This document shows, in pieces, positions 1 through 7,265 of a stretch of 22,909 bases of DNA (within the stretch, counting starts at the first letter, position 1; the number at the start of each line of letters is the position of its first letter). The notes beneath the pieces were generated by a model, which was not told where the DNA came from, did no database searches, and saw only the letters and a list, made by a program, of their open reading frames with translations. Origin of the DNA: Rubrivivax sp. GTDB taxonomy: Bacteria > Pseudomonadota > Gammaproteobacteria > Burkholderiales > Burkholderiaceae_C. Position numbers and translations under genes: made by a program. The stretch covers positions 1 through 22,909 of the forward strand of contig JADZCL010000070.1 in assembly GCA_020851615.1 (NCBI GenBank). The letters run 5' to 3'.

Positions 1-75
1 GCCGCCGTAGTTCAATGGATAGAACGGGGACCTCCTAAGTCTCAGATGCAGGTTCGATTCCTGCCGGGGGCGCCA
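1..75 (+). tRNA. tRNA-Arg (anticodon CCT)
   Basis: The cloverleaf can be folded by hand. The acceptor arm is 1-7 with 65-71, the D stem 10-13 with 22-25, the anticodon stem 27-31 with 39-43 around loop CTCCTAA (anticodon CCT at 34-36), and the T stem 48-52 with 60-64 around TTCGATT. The discriminator is G72 and CCA is encoded at 73-75. It reads AGG arginine codons, which are rare in such GC-rich genomes. Six of seven acceptor pairs are canonical; G4 faces G68. The gene begins at the first base of the window, so its promoter is not visible. Confidence 0.93.
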
Positions 76-103
76 GCAGCACCCCGGGGCCAGAGATTGA
101 ACG

Positions 104-1723
104 TCAGCCGCGCGCCGTGCCCCCGCTGCGCAACGCGCGGGAGAGCAGCATCACCGGCAGCAGGCCGACGGCGACGATGGCCAATGAAGGCAGCGCCGCC
201 TCGCCAAGGCGTTCATCGCGGGCGAAGTTGAAGGCCACGACGGCCAGCGTGTCGCTGCCGAAGGGGCGCAGCACGAGTGTGGCGGGGAGTTCCTTCATCA
301 CGTCGACGAAGACCAGCAGCGCCGCCGCCAGGGCCGAGCGGCGCAGCAGCGGCAGGTGCAGGCGGGCAAATACGCGCGAGGCGTCGGCGCCCAGCATGCG
401 CGCGGTCTCGTCGACTGACAGCGGCACGCGCGCGTAGCCGGATTCGATGGACTGCAAGGCCACCGACGAGAAGCGCGCGAGATAGGCGTACATCAGCCCG
501 AACAGCGTGCCGGTGACGATGGCGGCCACCGGCGCCTCGGGCCAGCGGTGCTGCAGCCAGCCTGCGGGCAGCAGGATGCCCACGGCAATCACTGCGCCGG
601 GCACCGCATAGCCCAGCGCCAGCAGTCGTGCCGCGGCCTGCAGCGGGCCCCTGCCGCCACGGCGCATGGCAAAGGCCACGGCCAACGCCAGGGCGGCGGC
701 CAGCACGGCGGCCAGACTGGCCAGGCGCAGCGTCGACCACGCCCACTGCACAAAGCGCACCAGCGGCAGGCCGAGTTCGGCGTTGTACGCCTCCTGCCAC
801 AGCATCCAGGCCAGCCAGGCCACCGGCAGCACGAAGCCCAGCAGCACCGGCAACGCGCACAGCAGGAAGGCCAGCCCGCCCGCTGCCCCATGCAGGGGCA
901 GCGGGCGGGCATCTGCCGTGTGGCTGGCGCCGCCGCGGCTGGCGGCAAAGCGCAGGCGCTTCTGCGCCGCGCGCTCGACGGTGAGCAGCAGCGCCACCAC
1001 AGCCAGCAGCACCGAGGCGAGCTGCGCCGCCGCGGTGCCGTCGTTCATCACCATCCAGGCCTTCAGGATGCCCGTGCTGAAGGTGGCCAGGCCAAAGTAC
1101 GCACTGACGCCGTAGTCGGCCAGGGTCTCCATCATGGCCAGCGCCACCCCCGCGGCGATGGCCGGCCGCGCCAGCGGCAGCGCCACGCCCAGGATGCGCC
1201 GGCGCGGACCTGCCCCGAGCAGGCGCGCGGCCTCGAGCAGCTGCACCGCGCGCTCACCCAGCGCCGTGCGCGCCAACAGGTAGACATAGGGGTAGAGACA
1301 GAGCACGAACAGCAGCACCGCACCCCAGAGGCTGCGCACGTCGGGCCACAGCGCACCGCGCACGCCCAGCATCTGGCGCAATCCAGACTGCAGCGGACTG
1401 CTGTACTGCAGGGCGTCGGTCCAGGCATAGGCGAGCACGTAGGCCGGCATGGCCAGCGGCAGCAGCAGCGCCCATTCGAAGACCCGCCGGCCCGGAAACT
1501 CGAACAGCGTCACCGCTGCAGCCGCACCGGCCCCCACCGCCATCACGCCCACCGCCACGCCCACGGCCAGCAGCAGCGACTGCAGCGCGTAGTCGGGCAA
1601 CACCGTGTGCACCTGATGCTCCAGCACGGCCCACGCCGCGGCATCGGCGGCGAACCACGCACCCAGCACGCCCAGCACGGGCAGCGCCAGGACGAGGCAC
1701 AACGTCGTCAGCAGCGCGCGCAT
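104..1723 (-). CDS. fbpB: Fe(III) ABC transporter permease (FbpB/SfuB/AfuB type)
   Basis: A 539-residue inner-membrane permease that would move ferric iron from a periplasmic binding protein into the cytoplasm, powered by an FbpC ATPase. The protein is almost entirely hydrophobic segments arranged as two homologous halves, the usual fused permease of the iron/thiamine/putrescine transporter superfamily. Each half carries a cytoplasmic EAA-type loop that contacts the ATPase: EAARLLGAG followed by the LPLARPAI segment in the first half, and ETARMLGAD followed by LPLLRRS and MKELPATLVLRPFG in the second. The MKELPAT motif and full length of about 540 residues favour the ferric-iron branch. The start is the ATG (reverse complement) at 1723; the stop lies 29 bp from the tRNA. 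It is transcribed away from fbpC, with a Fur-like palindrome between them. A permease for another substrate of the same family is possible. Confidence 0.88.
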   Translation of the reverse strand: MRALLTTLCLVLALPVLGVLGAWFAADAAAWAVLEHQVHTVLPDYALQSLLLAVGVAVGVMAVGAGAAAAVTLFEFPGRRVFEWALLLPLAMPAYVLAYAWTDALQYSSPLQSGLRQMLGVRGALWPDVRSLWGAVLLFVLCLYPYVYLLARTALGERAVQLLEAARLLGAGPRRRILGVALPLARPAIAAGVALAMMETLADYGVSAYFGLATFSTGILKAWMVMNDGTAAAQLASVLLAVVALLLTVERAAQKRLRFAASRGGASHTADARPLPLHGAAGGLAFLLCALPVLLGFVLPVAWLAWMLWQEAYNAELGLPLVRFVQWAWSTLRLASLAAVLAAALALAVAFAMRRGGRGPLQAAARLLALGYAVPGAVIAVGILLPAGWLQHRWPEAPVAAIVTGTLFGLMYAYLARFSSVALQSIESGYARVPLSVDETARMLGADASRVFARLHLPLLRRSALAAALLVFVDVMKELPATLVLRPFGSDTLAVVAFNFARDERLGEAALPSLAIVAVGLLPVMLLSRALRSGGTARG

Positions 1724-1766
1724 GGCCCGGTCGTCGCGCTGGCCGGGACTTGCGCAATGTCAAAGA

Positions 1767-1787
1767 TGAGAACGATCCGCATTCTTA
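1767..1787. promoter_or_regulatory. Probable Fur box between fbpB and fbpC
   Basis: The left half TGAGAACGAT and right half CGCATTCTTA flank a central C. They follow the TGAGAAtGAT...ATTCTcA pattern of proteobacterial Fur boxes, and 6 of 10 half-site positions are symmetric. The site sits in the 74-bp gap between divergent iron-transport genes, so iron-bound Fur could repress both. This is inferred from pattern and context. No convincing -10/-35 pair could be assigned on either strand. Confidence 0.7.
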
Positions 1788-1797
1788 TCGGGCGATT

Positions 1798-2901
1798 ATG
1801 ATCGAGCGCATGTTCCTGCACCTCGAAGGCGTCTCGGTACGCTACACGCGCGCAAGCCAGGCGCGTGCGGCCGTCGAGGCGGTCAGCCTGGGCTTGCGGC
1901 AGGGGCAGATCGGCGTGCTGATCGGCCCCTCCGGCTGCGGCAAGACGTCGCTGCTGCGCGCGGTTGCCGGCCTCGAGCGCGTGCAGGCCGGGCGGATCCG
2001 CATGGCCGGCGCGGTACTGAGCGACGCCAGCGCGGGAATTCATCTCGCACCCGAGGCGCGGCGCATCGGCATGGTGTTCCAGGACTACGCGCTCTTCCCG
2101 CACCTGAGCGTAGCCGACAACGTCGCCTTCGGGCTGCAGCACCTGGGGCGCAGCGAGCGGGCACGGCGGGTGACGCAGATGCTGGATCTGGTGGGCCTGG
2201 CGCACACGGCGCGGCGCGCACCACACCGGCTCTCGGGTGGGCAGCAGCAGCGCATCGCGCTGGCGCGGGCGCTGGCCCCGGCCCCGCAGCTGCTGCTGCT
2301 GGACGAGCCCTTCTCCAGCCTGGACGTGGATCTGCGCGAGCGCCTGGCGCAGGAAGTGCGCGCCATCCTGAAGGAGAGCGGCACGACGGCCCTCTTCGTC
2401 ACGCACGACCAGCTCGAGGCCTTCGCGGTGGGTGACCTGATCGGCGTCATGCAGGGCGGCCGCCTCGAGCAGTGGGACGACGCCTACCACCTCTACCACC
2501 GGCCGGCCAGCCGCTTCGTGGCGCAGTTCATCGGCCACGGGGTGTTCGCACCGGCGCGCATCGAGGGCACAGGGCGCGAAGGCGCGGCGCCGGTGCTTCA
2601 CACGCCGCTGGGCGACCTGTGCGACATGCACGAGTGCCCGCTGCCCGACGCCTTCCCCTGCGGCGAGTGCGACCTGCTGCTGCGCGCCGACGACATCGTC
2701 CACGACGACGCCTCGCCGGTGAAGGCGCGCATCGAGCGCAAGGCCTTCCGCGGCGCGGAGTTCCTCTACACGCTGCGCCTGGCCAGCGGCGAGCAGGTGA
2801 TGGCGCATGTGCCCAGCCACCACGACCACCAGATCGGCGAGTGGATCGGCATCCGCCCGGCCGTCGACCACGTCGTGACCTTCCCGCGCCAGCACGCCTG
2901 A
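1798..2901 (+). CDS. fbpC: Fe(III) ABC transporter ATP-binding protein
   Basis: A 367-residue cytoplasmic ATPase that drives the ferric permease. The ABC domain is complete: Walker A GPSGCGKT at 43-50, Q-loop VFQDYALFPH, signature LSGGQQQR from 145, Walker B ending in D169-E170, and switch histidine H203. A C-terminal TOBE-like regulatory region follows from about residue 240. That region holds an unusual group C275, H278, C280, C288 and C291. No strong ribosome site marks the start. ATG 1798 gives MIERMFLHLEG; ATG 1810 (MFLHLEG) is equally plausible and would remove four residues. An in-frame ATG at 1750 is unlikely because it would place the Fur box inside the coding region. The gene is divergent from fbpB and is followed by a hairpin. 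No fbpA is next to it. Confidence 0.88.
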   Translation: MIERMFLHLEGVSVRYTRASQARAAVEAVSLGLRQGQIGVLIGPSGCGKTSLLRAVAGLERVQAGRIRMAGAVLSDASAGIHLAPEARRIGMVFQDYALFPHLSVADNVAFGLQHLGRSERARRVTQMLDLVGLAHTARRAPHRLSGGQQQRIALARALAPAPQLLLLDEPFSSLDVDLRERLAQEVRAILKESGTTALFVTHDQLEAFAVGDLIGVMQGGRLEQWDDAYHLYHRPASRFVAQFIGHGVFAPARIEGTGREGAAPVLHTPLGDLCDMHECPLPDAFPCGECDLLLRADDIVHDDASPVKARIERKAFRGAEFLYTLRLASGEQVMAHVPSHHDHQIGEWIGIRPAVDHVVTFPRQHA

Positions 2902-2932
2902 GCCGGCGCGGCCTGCACGCGGGCGCGGCAAA

Positions 2933-2958
2933 GCACCGCTTCGGCGGCTGCAACTTTT
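2933..2958 (+). terminator. Probable rho-independent terminator of fbpC
   Basis: A stem of GCA-CCGC around a TTCG tetraloop pairs with GCGG-(C bulge)-TGC, covering 2933-2951. AACTTTT follows, giving a short T run. It lies 32 bp after the fbpC stop codon and before the ctpA promoter region, the expected place for a terminator. Confidence 0.6.
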
Positions 2959-2991
2959 GTCCATGCGGCCACTCCGAGCGGATGCCGGTCC

Positions 2992-2997
2992 TATACT
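2992..2997 (+). promoter_or_regulatory. Possible -10 element upstream of ctpA
   Basis: TATACT matches five of six bases of the sigma-70 -10 consensus. It is the only AT-rich hexamer in this GC-rich gap and lies 94 bp before the ctpA start. No good -35 is found 16-18 bp upstream (the hexamer at 17-bp spacing is CCACTC), so the assignment rests on one box and on context. Confidence 0.35.
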
Positions 2998-3091
2998 GAA
3001 CCGCAGATGTGCACCGGCATGGGCCGTGCTGCGTTCATCCCTGCAATCGTCTGTTGTTTCGCCCGGGCGTGGGCGTGGAGGCGCATCTGAG

Positions 3092-4522
3092 ATGGGTGCC
3101 AAACTGAGAGTCGCGGGTCTGTTGCTGGTTGGCGGCCTGGCCGGCGCGCTGACCACCTTGCAACTGCAGGCCGCAGCGCACGGGGCGCTGTCGCCGCTGC
3201 CGGTGGCCGAGCTGCGTCAGCTCGCCGATGTCTTCGAGATCATCAAGACCGACTACGTCGAGCCGGTCGACGAGAAGAAGCTCATCAACGACGCGATCGC
3301 CGGCATGGTGTCGGGACTGGACCCGCATTCGGCCTACTTCGACAAGAAGTCCTACAAGGAATTCCGCGAGAGCATCGGCGGCAAGTTCGTCGGCATCGGC
3401 ATCGAGATGAGCATGGAGGACGGCCTGGTGAAGGTCGTCTCGCCGATCGAGGGCTCACCGGCGTTTCGCGCCGGCCTCAAGTCCGGCGACCTGATCACCC
3501 GCATCGACGACACGGCGGTCAAGGGCCTGTCGGTCGATCAGGCCGTCAAGCGCATGCGCGGCGACCCGCACACCAAGGTGGTCCTGACGGTCTTTCGCAA
3601 GAGCGAGAGCCGCAGCTTCCCGGTGACCATCGTGCGCGAGGAGATCCGCGTGCAGAGCGTGCGCGCGAAGATGGTCGAGCCCGGCTACGCCTGGGTGCGG
3701 GTGAGCCAGTTCCAGGAGCGCACGGTCGACGACTTCGTGCGCAAGGTCGGCGAGCTCTTCCAGCAGGACCCCAAGCTCAAGGGCCTGGTGCTCGACCTGC
3801 GCAACGACCCGGGCGGCCTGCTCGACGGGGCCGTCGGCCTGGCCGCGGCCTTCCTGCCGCCGGACGTGACCGTGGTCAGCACCAACGGCCAGGTGGCCGA
3901 TTCACGAGCGACCTTCAAGGCCTCGCCCGAGTTCTACCTGCGCCGCGGCGGCGCCGACCCGCTGCGCCGCCTGCCCGCGGCAATCAAGACGGTGCCGCTG
4001 GTGGTGCTGGTCAACGAGGGCTCGGCCTCGGCCAGCGAGATCGTCGCCGGTGCGCTGCAGGACCACAAGCGCGCGGTGATCATGGGCGCGCAGACCTTCG
4101 GCAAGGGCTCGGTGCAGACCGAGCGGCGCCTGGGGCCGGACACCGCGCTCAAGATCACCACCGCACGCTACTTCACGCCCAACGGGCGCAGCATCCAGGC
4201 CACGGGCATCGTGCCCGACGTCTGGCTCGACGAGACGGCCGAGGGCAACGTCTATGCCGCGCTGCGCATGCGCGAGGCCGATCTGGAGAAACATCTGCAG
4301 GGCAAGGACGAAGTCAAGGATCCCGCGCGCGAAAAGGCGCGTGAAGAGGCAGTGAAGAAGCTCGAGGAGCAGCAGGCCAAGGCCAAGGAGCCGCCCAAGC
4401 CGCTGCCCGAATTCGGCAGCGCCGAGGATTTCCCGCTGCAGCAGGCGCTGAACCGGCTGCGCGGCCAGCCAGTGGTCGCCAGCAAGACCGGGGCCGAGCG
4501 CAAGACCGAATCGACGAACTGA
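3092..4522 (+). CDS. ctpA: S41 family C-terminal processing peptidase (CtpA)
   Basis: A 476-residue periplasmic serine protease that trims or degrades envelope proteins from their C-termini. An N-terminal hydrophobic segment (about residues 5-28) is a signal peptide or membrane anchor. A PDZ domain at about 80-160 includes the KFVGIGIEM and GSPAFRAGL segments. The S41 core follows with GLVLDLRNDPGG, then GSASASE and FGKGSVQT. Ser313 and Lys338, 25 residues apart, fit the Ser/Lys dyad known from plant D1 processing protease. A charged Lys/Glu-rich stretch at about 395-430 probably forms a helix, as is common in this family. ATG 3092 is chosen because it puts the signal segment at the N-terminus and has GGAG upstream; earlier in-frame starts add a non-family leader. 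A moeB gene next to ctpA is common in Burkholderiales. Confidence 0.94.
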   Translation: MGAKLRVAGLLLVGGLAGALTTLQLQAAAHGALSPLPVAELRQLADVFEIIKTDYVEPVDEKKLINDAIAGMVSGLDPHSAYFDKKSYKEFRESIGGKFVGIGIEMSMEDGLVKVVSPIEGSPAFRAGLKSGDLITRIDDTAVKGLSVDQAVKRMRGDPHTKVVLTVFRKSESRSFPVTIVREEIRVQSVRAKMVEPGYAWVRVSQFQERTVDDFVRKVGELFQQDPKLKGLVLDLRNDPGGLLDGAVGLAAAFLPPDVTVVSTNGQVADSRATFKASPEFYLRRGGADPLRRLPAAIKTVPLVVLVNEGSASASEIVAGALQDHKRAVIMGAQTFGKGSVQTERRLGPDTALKITTARYFTPNGRSIQATGIVPDVWLDETAEGNVYAALRMREADLEKHLQGKDEVKDPAREKAREEAVKKLEEQQAKAKEPPKPLPEFGSAEDFPLQQALNRLRGQPVVASKTGAERKTESTN

Positions 4523-4548
4523 GCCCGCACCGCTGCCCACAAAGCCAC

Positions 4549-4575
4549 CGAAGCCCGCCCGCACGGCGGGCTTCG
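4549..4575 (+). terminator. Strong hairpin after ctpA
   Basis: Eleven perfect pairs, CGAAGCCCGCC at 4549-4559 with GGCGGGCTTCG at 4565-4575, surround a five-base loop CGCAC. No T run follows (next bases are TCCATCC), so termination is uncertain. It may instead protect the ctpA mRNA 3' end. The 3' edge is only 14 bases from the moeB start codon. Confidence 0.6.
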
Positions 4576-4589
4576 TCCATCCGGACCGC

Positions 4590-5384
4590 ATGACCGACGA
4601 TCAACTGCTGCGCTATTCGCGGCACCTGCTGCTGGAGGACATCGGCGTGGCCGGACAGCAGCGCCTTCTGGCCGGCCACGCCCTCGTGATCGGCGCCGGC
4701 GGCCTGGGCTCGCCGGTGGCGCTGTACCTGGGCAGCGCAGGCGTGGGCCACATCACGCTCGTCGACGACGACACCGTCGACGCGACCAACCTGCAGCGCC
4801 AGATCGCCCACGATCGCTCGCGCGTGGGCCTGCACAAGGCCGACTCGGCCGCGCACAGCGTGCGCCGCCTCAACCCCGACCCGCAGTTGCAGACCCTGTG
4901 CTGCCGCGCCGACGCCGCGCTGCTGGACACGCTGGTGGCCGCCGCCGATGTGGTGCTGGACTGCAGCGACAACTTCGCCACCCGCCAACTCGTCAACGCC
5001 GCCTGCGTACGCCACCGCGTGCCGCTGGTCAGCGGCGCGGCGATCGGCTTTGATGGCCAGCTCGCCGTCTTCGATCTGCGCAACGCCGACTCCCCCTGCT
5101 ACGGCTGCGTCTTCCCGCCCGCGGGCCGGGTCGAAGAAGTGGCCTGTGCAACGATGGGGGTGTTCGCGCCGCTGGTGGGCATCATCGGCAGCATGCAGGC
5201 TGCGCAGGCCCTGCAGCTGCTGGCCGGCTGCGGGCAACCGCTGGCGGGCCGGCTGCTGCTGCTGGATGCACGAACGATGGACACGCAGACGCTGCGCCTG
5301 GCACGCCAGGCCGCGTGCCCTGTCTGCGGCGCCCCGAACTCCGAACCAAGCCCGGCGGCACCACCACCGGGCGCGCCCCGATGA
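4590..5384 (+). CDS. moeB: MoeB/ThiF/HesA-family adenylyltransferase
   Basis: A 264-residue cytoplasmic E1-like enzyme that adenylates the C-terminal Gly-Gly of a small sulfur carrier, MoaD for molybdopterin synthesis or ThiS for thiazole synthesis. The nucleotide-binding GAGGLGSPVALYL is near residue 32, the arginine-finger region NLQRQI near 70, and the DCSDNF motif holds the Mg-binding aspartate. Four zinc-binding cysteines are present as two CxxC pairs, C170/C173 and C243/C246. A cysteine in EVACATMGVFAP corresponds to the conserved family cysteine. There is no C-terminal rhodanese domain. MoeB and ThiF cannot be told apart from sequence alone; no moa or thi gene is near. Its stop overlaps the next start (ATGA at 5381-5384), suggesting coupled translation. 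The strong hairpin just upstream leaves little room for a private promoter. Confidence 0.85.
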   Translation: MTDDQLLRYSRHLLLEDIGVAGQQRLLAGHALVIGAGGLGSPVALYLGSAGVGHITLVDDDTVDATNLQRQIAHDRSRVGLHKADSAAHSVRRLNPDPQLQTLCCRADAALLDTLVAAADVVLDCSDNFATRQLVNAACVRHRVPLVSGAAIGFDGQLAVFDLRNADSPCYGCVFPPAGRVEEVACATMGVFAPLVGIIGSMQAAQALQLLAGCGQPLAGRLLLLDARTMDTQTLRLARQAACPVCGAPNSEPSPAAPPPGAPR

Positions 5385-6292
5385 GCGACTCCAACCCCAC
5401 CCACAGGCTGCCCGCGCGCAACTTCGCCAGCGCCGAGCAGGAGGCCCGCCAGCCGCAGCCCAGCGGGCGCTACGACGGCCCCGAGAGCAGCTACCGGCTG
5501 GCCTTCACCGACGTCGACTTCCTCGTGCGCGAGGAGTTGCGACCCGTGCGCATGCAGCTCGAGCTGCTCAAGCCCGAGATGGTGCAGCAGGAGCTGGGCA
5601 TCGAGGCCACCGTCGTCATCTACGGCAGCGCGCGCATCCAGCAGCCCGATCACGCCCGCCAGAGCCTGGTTGACGCACGTGCTGCGGGCGACGCCGCCGC
5701 GATCGGCCGTGCCGAGATGGCGGTGGCGATGAGCCGCTACTACGACGAGGCGCGGCGCTTTGCGGCCATCGTGACGACACGCTCGCGCTCGCTCGAGACG
5801 CCGATCTACGTCGTCACCGGCGGCGGCCCGGGCATCATGGAGGCGGGCAACCGCGGTGCGCATGAAGTCGGCGGCCGCAGCATCGGGCTGAACATCGTGC
5901 TGCCGCACGAGCAGGCGCCCAACGCCTACATCACGCCGCAGCTGTGCTTCCAGTTCCACTACTTCGCGCTGCGCAAGATGCACTTCGTGATGCGCAGCAT
6001 CGCGCTGGTGTGCTTTCCAGGCGGCTTCGGCACGCTCGACGAGCTGTTCGAGACGATGACGCTCGTGCAGACCGGCAAGAGCCGGCGCCGCCCCATCATG
6101 CTCTTCGGGCGTGCGTACTGGCAGGCGCTGATCAACTTCCAGCACCTGGTCGACATGGGCATGATCGCCGCCGAGGATTTGCACCTCTTCCACTACGTCG
6201 AGACCGCCGAGGAGGCCTGGGAGGTGCTGGCGGCGCACTACGGCTTCGACCTGCCGCCCACGCAGACCGGCGAGTTCGCCGAGGACATCTGA
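5381..6292 (+). CDS. Long-form LOG-family (TIGR00730) Rossmann-fold protein
   Basis: A 303-residue cytoplasmic protein of the LOG / 'possible lysine decarboxylase' family. Signature motifs are present: GGGPGIMEAGNRGA and PGGFGTLDELFETMT (PGGxGTxxE), which form the nucleotide-monophosphate-binding and phosphoribohydrolase site of cytokinin-activating LOG enzymes. Several bacterial members hydrolyse nucleoside 5'-monophosphates to base plus ribose phosphate; true lysine decarboxylase activity is not supported. Compared with the compact form of about 190 residues it has an N-terminal extension of about 80 residues (SYRLAFTDVDFLVREELRPV), seen in a proteobacterial subgroup, plus a helical insert near residues 90-130. 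Its start overlaps the moeB stop, and arginase begins 24 bp downstream, so it sits inside a probable operon. The physiological substrate cannot be told from the sequence. Confidence 0.85.
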   Translation: MSDSNPTHRLPARNFASAEQEARQPQPSGRYDGPESSYRLAFTDVDFLVREELRPVRMQLELLKPEMVQQELGIEATVVIYGSARIQQPDHARQSLVDARAAGDAAAIGRAEMAVAMSRYYDEARRFAAIVTTRSRSLETPIYVVTGGGPGIMEAGNRGAHEVGGRSIGLNIVLPHEQAPNAYITPQLCFQFHYFALRKMHFVMRSIALVCFPGGFGTLDELFETMTLVQTGKSRRRPIMLFGRAYWQALINFQHLVDMGMIAAEDLHLFHYVETAEEAWEVLAAHYGFDLPPTQTGEFAEDI

Positions 6293-6316
6293 CTCGTCCA
6301 TCCGCAGGGATCTGCC

Positions 6317-7237
6317 ATGAACCCGCATGTCAGCCTGATCGGGGCCCCCACCGACATCGGCGCCAGCACACTGGGCGCGCGGATGGGCCCGCAGGCGCTG
6401 CGCGTGGCCGGGCTGCAGGCCGCCTTCCAGGCGCACGGTGTCGACGTCGCCGACCGCGGCAACCTGAGCGGCCCGCCCAACCCCGGCCAGGCCGCAGTGG
6501 ACGGCTACCGCCACCTGCCCGAAGTCACGGCCTGGTGCACCGCGGTGCGCGAAGCCGTGCGGGCCGAGCTGCAGCAGGGGCGACTGCCCATCCTGCTGGG
6601 CGGCGACCACAGCCTGGCTGTCGGCAGCATCGCCGCGGTGGCGCAGCACTGCCGAGCAGCGGGCAAGCGCCTGCGGGTGCTGTGGCTGGACGCGCATGCC
6701 GACTTCAACACCAGCACGCTGACGCCCAGCGGCAACCTGCACGGCATGCCGCTGGCCTGCCTGTGCGGCCACGGACCGGCCGCACTGCTGGCGCTGGGTG
6801 ACCAGGTGCCGTCGATCGGCGCACGCAGCGTGCGCCAGATCGGCGTGCGCAGCGTCGACCCGGGCGAGAAGCGCTTCGTGCACGAGGCCGGCCTGGAGGT
6901 CTTCGACATGCGCTTCATCGACGAGATGGGCATGCGCCACACGATGGAGCTGGCACTGGCCACGCTGGACGCCAACACCCACCTGCACCTGAGCTTCGAC
7001 GTCGACTTCCTCGACCCCGAGATCGCGCCCGGCGTAGGCACTCCGGTGCCCGGCGGGCCCACCTACCGCGAGGCGCAGCTGTGCATGGAGATGATCGCCG
7101 ACAGCGGGCGCCTGGCGAGCCTGGACATCGTCGAGCTCAACCCGGCGCTGGACCTGCGCAACAAGACCGCCGAACTGGCCGTCGATCTGGTCGAGAGCCT
7201 GTTCGGCAAGAGCACGCTGATGCGCGAGCGCGCGTGA
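6317..7237 (+). CDS. rocF: Arginase
   Basis: A 306-residue binuclear manganese hydrolase converting L-arginine to L-ornithine and urea. All six expected metal ligands are visible: H98 in GGDHS, D125/H127/D129 in DAHAD, and D228/D230 in FDVDFLDP. The substrate loop NTSTLTPSGNLHGMPLA and the GTPVPGG and VELNPALD motifs are those of arginase, not agmatinase or formiminoglutamase. Length fits the family (about 300). An AGGGA ribosome site precedes ATG 6317. It lies between the LOG-family gene (24 bp upstream) and an FAD amino-acid dehydrogenase (28 bp downstream) on the same strand, which suggests an arginine or amino-acid catabolic unit. No urease or ornithine aminotransferase gene is in the window. 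Confidence 0.93.
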   Translation: MNPHVSLIGAPTDIGASTLGARMGPQALRVAGLQAAFQAHGVDVADRGNLSGPPNPGQAAVDGYRHLPEVTAWCTAVREAVRAELQQGRLPILLGGDHSLAVGSIAAVAQHCRAAGKRLRVLWLDAHADFNTSTLTPSGNLHGMPLACLCGHGPAALLALGDQVPSIGARSVRQIGVRSVDPGEKRFVHEAGLEVFDMRFIDEMGMRHTMELALATLDANTHLHLSFDVDFLDPEIAPGVGTPVPGGPTYREAQLCMEMIADSGRLASLDIVELNPALDLRNKTAELAVDLVESLFGKSTLMRERA

Positions 7238-7265
7238 TGCCTGCCCGACCCGCGACCCGCTGCGC

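Noticed and set aside
76..103. Possible attachment site at the tRNA 3' end
   Set aside because: No repeat of the tRNA 3' end is seen elsewhere in the window and no integrase is present; flanking genes look native.
1758..1763. Perfect TTGACA -35 hexamer on the minus strand upstream of fbpB
   Set aside because: No acceptable -10 lies 16-18 bp downstream (AGCGCG region), so I do not call a promoter.
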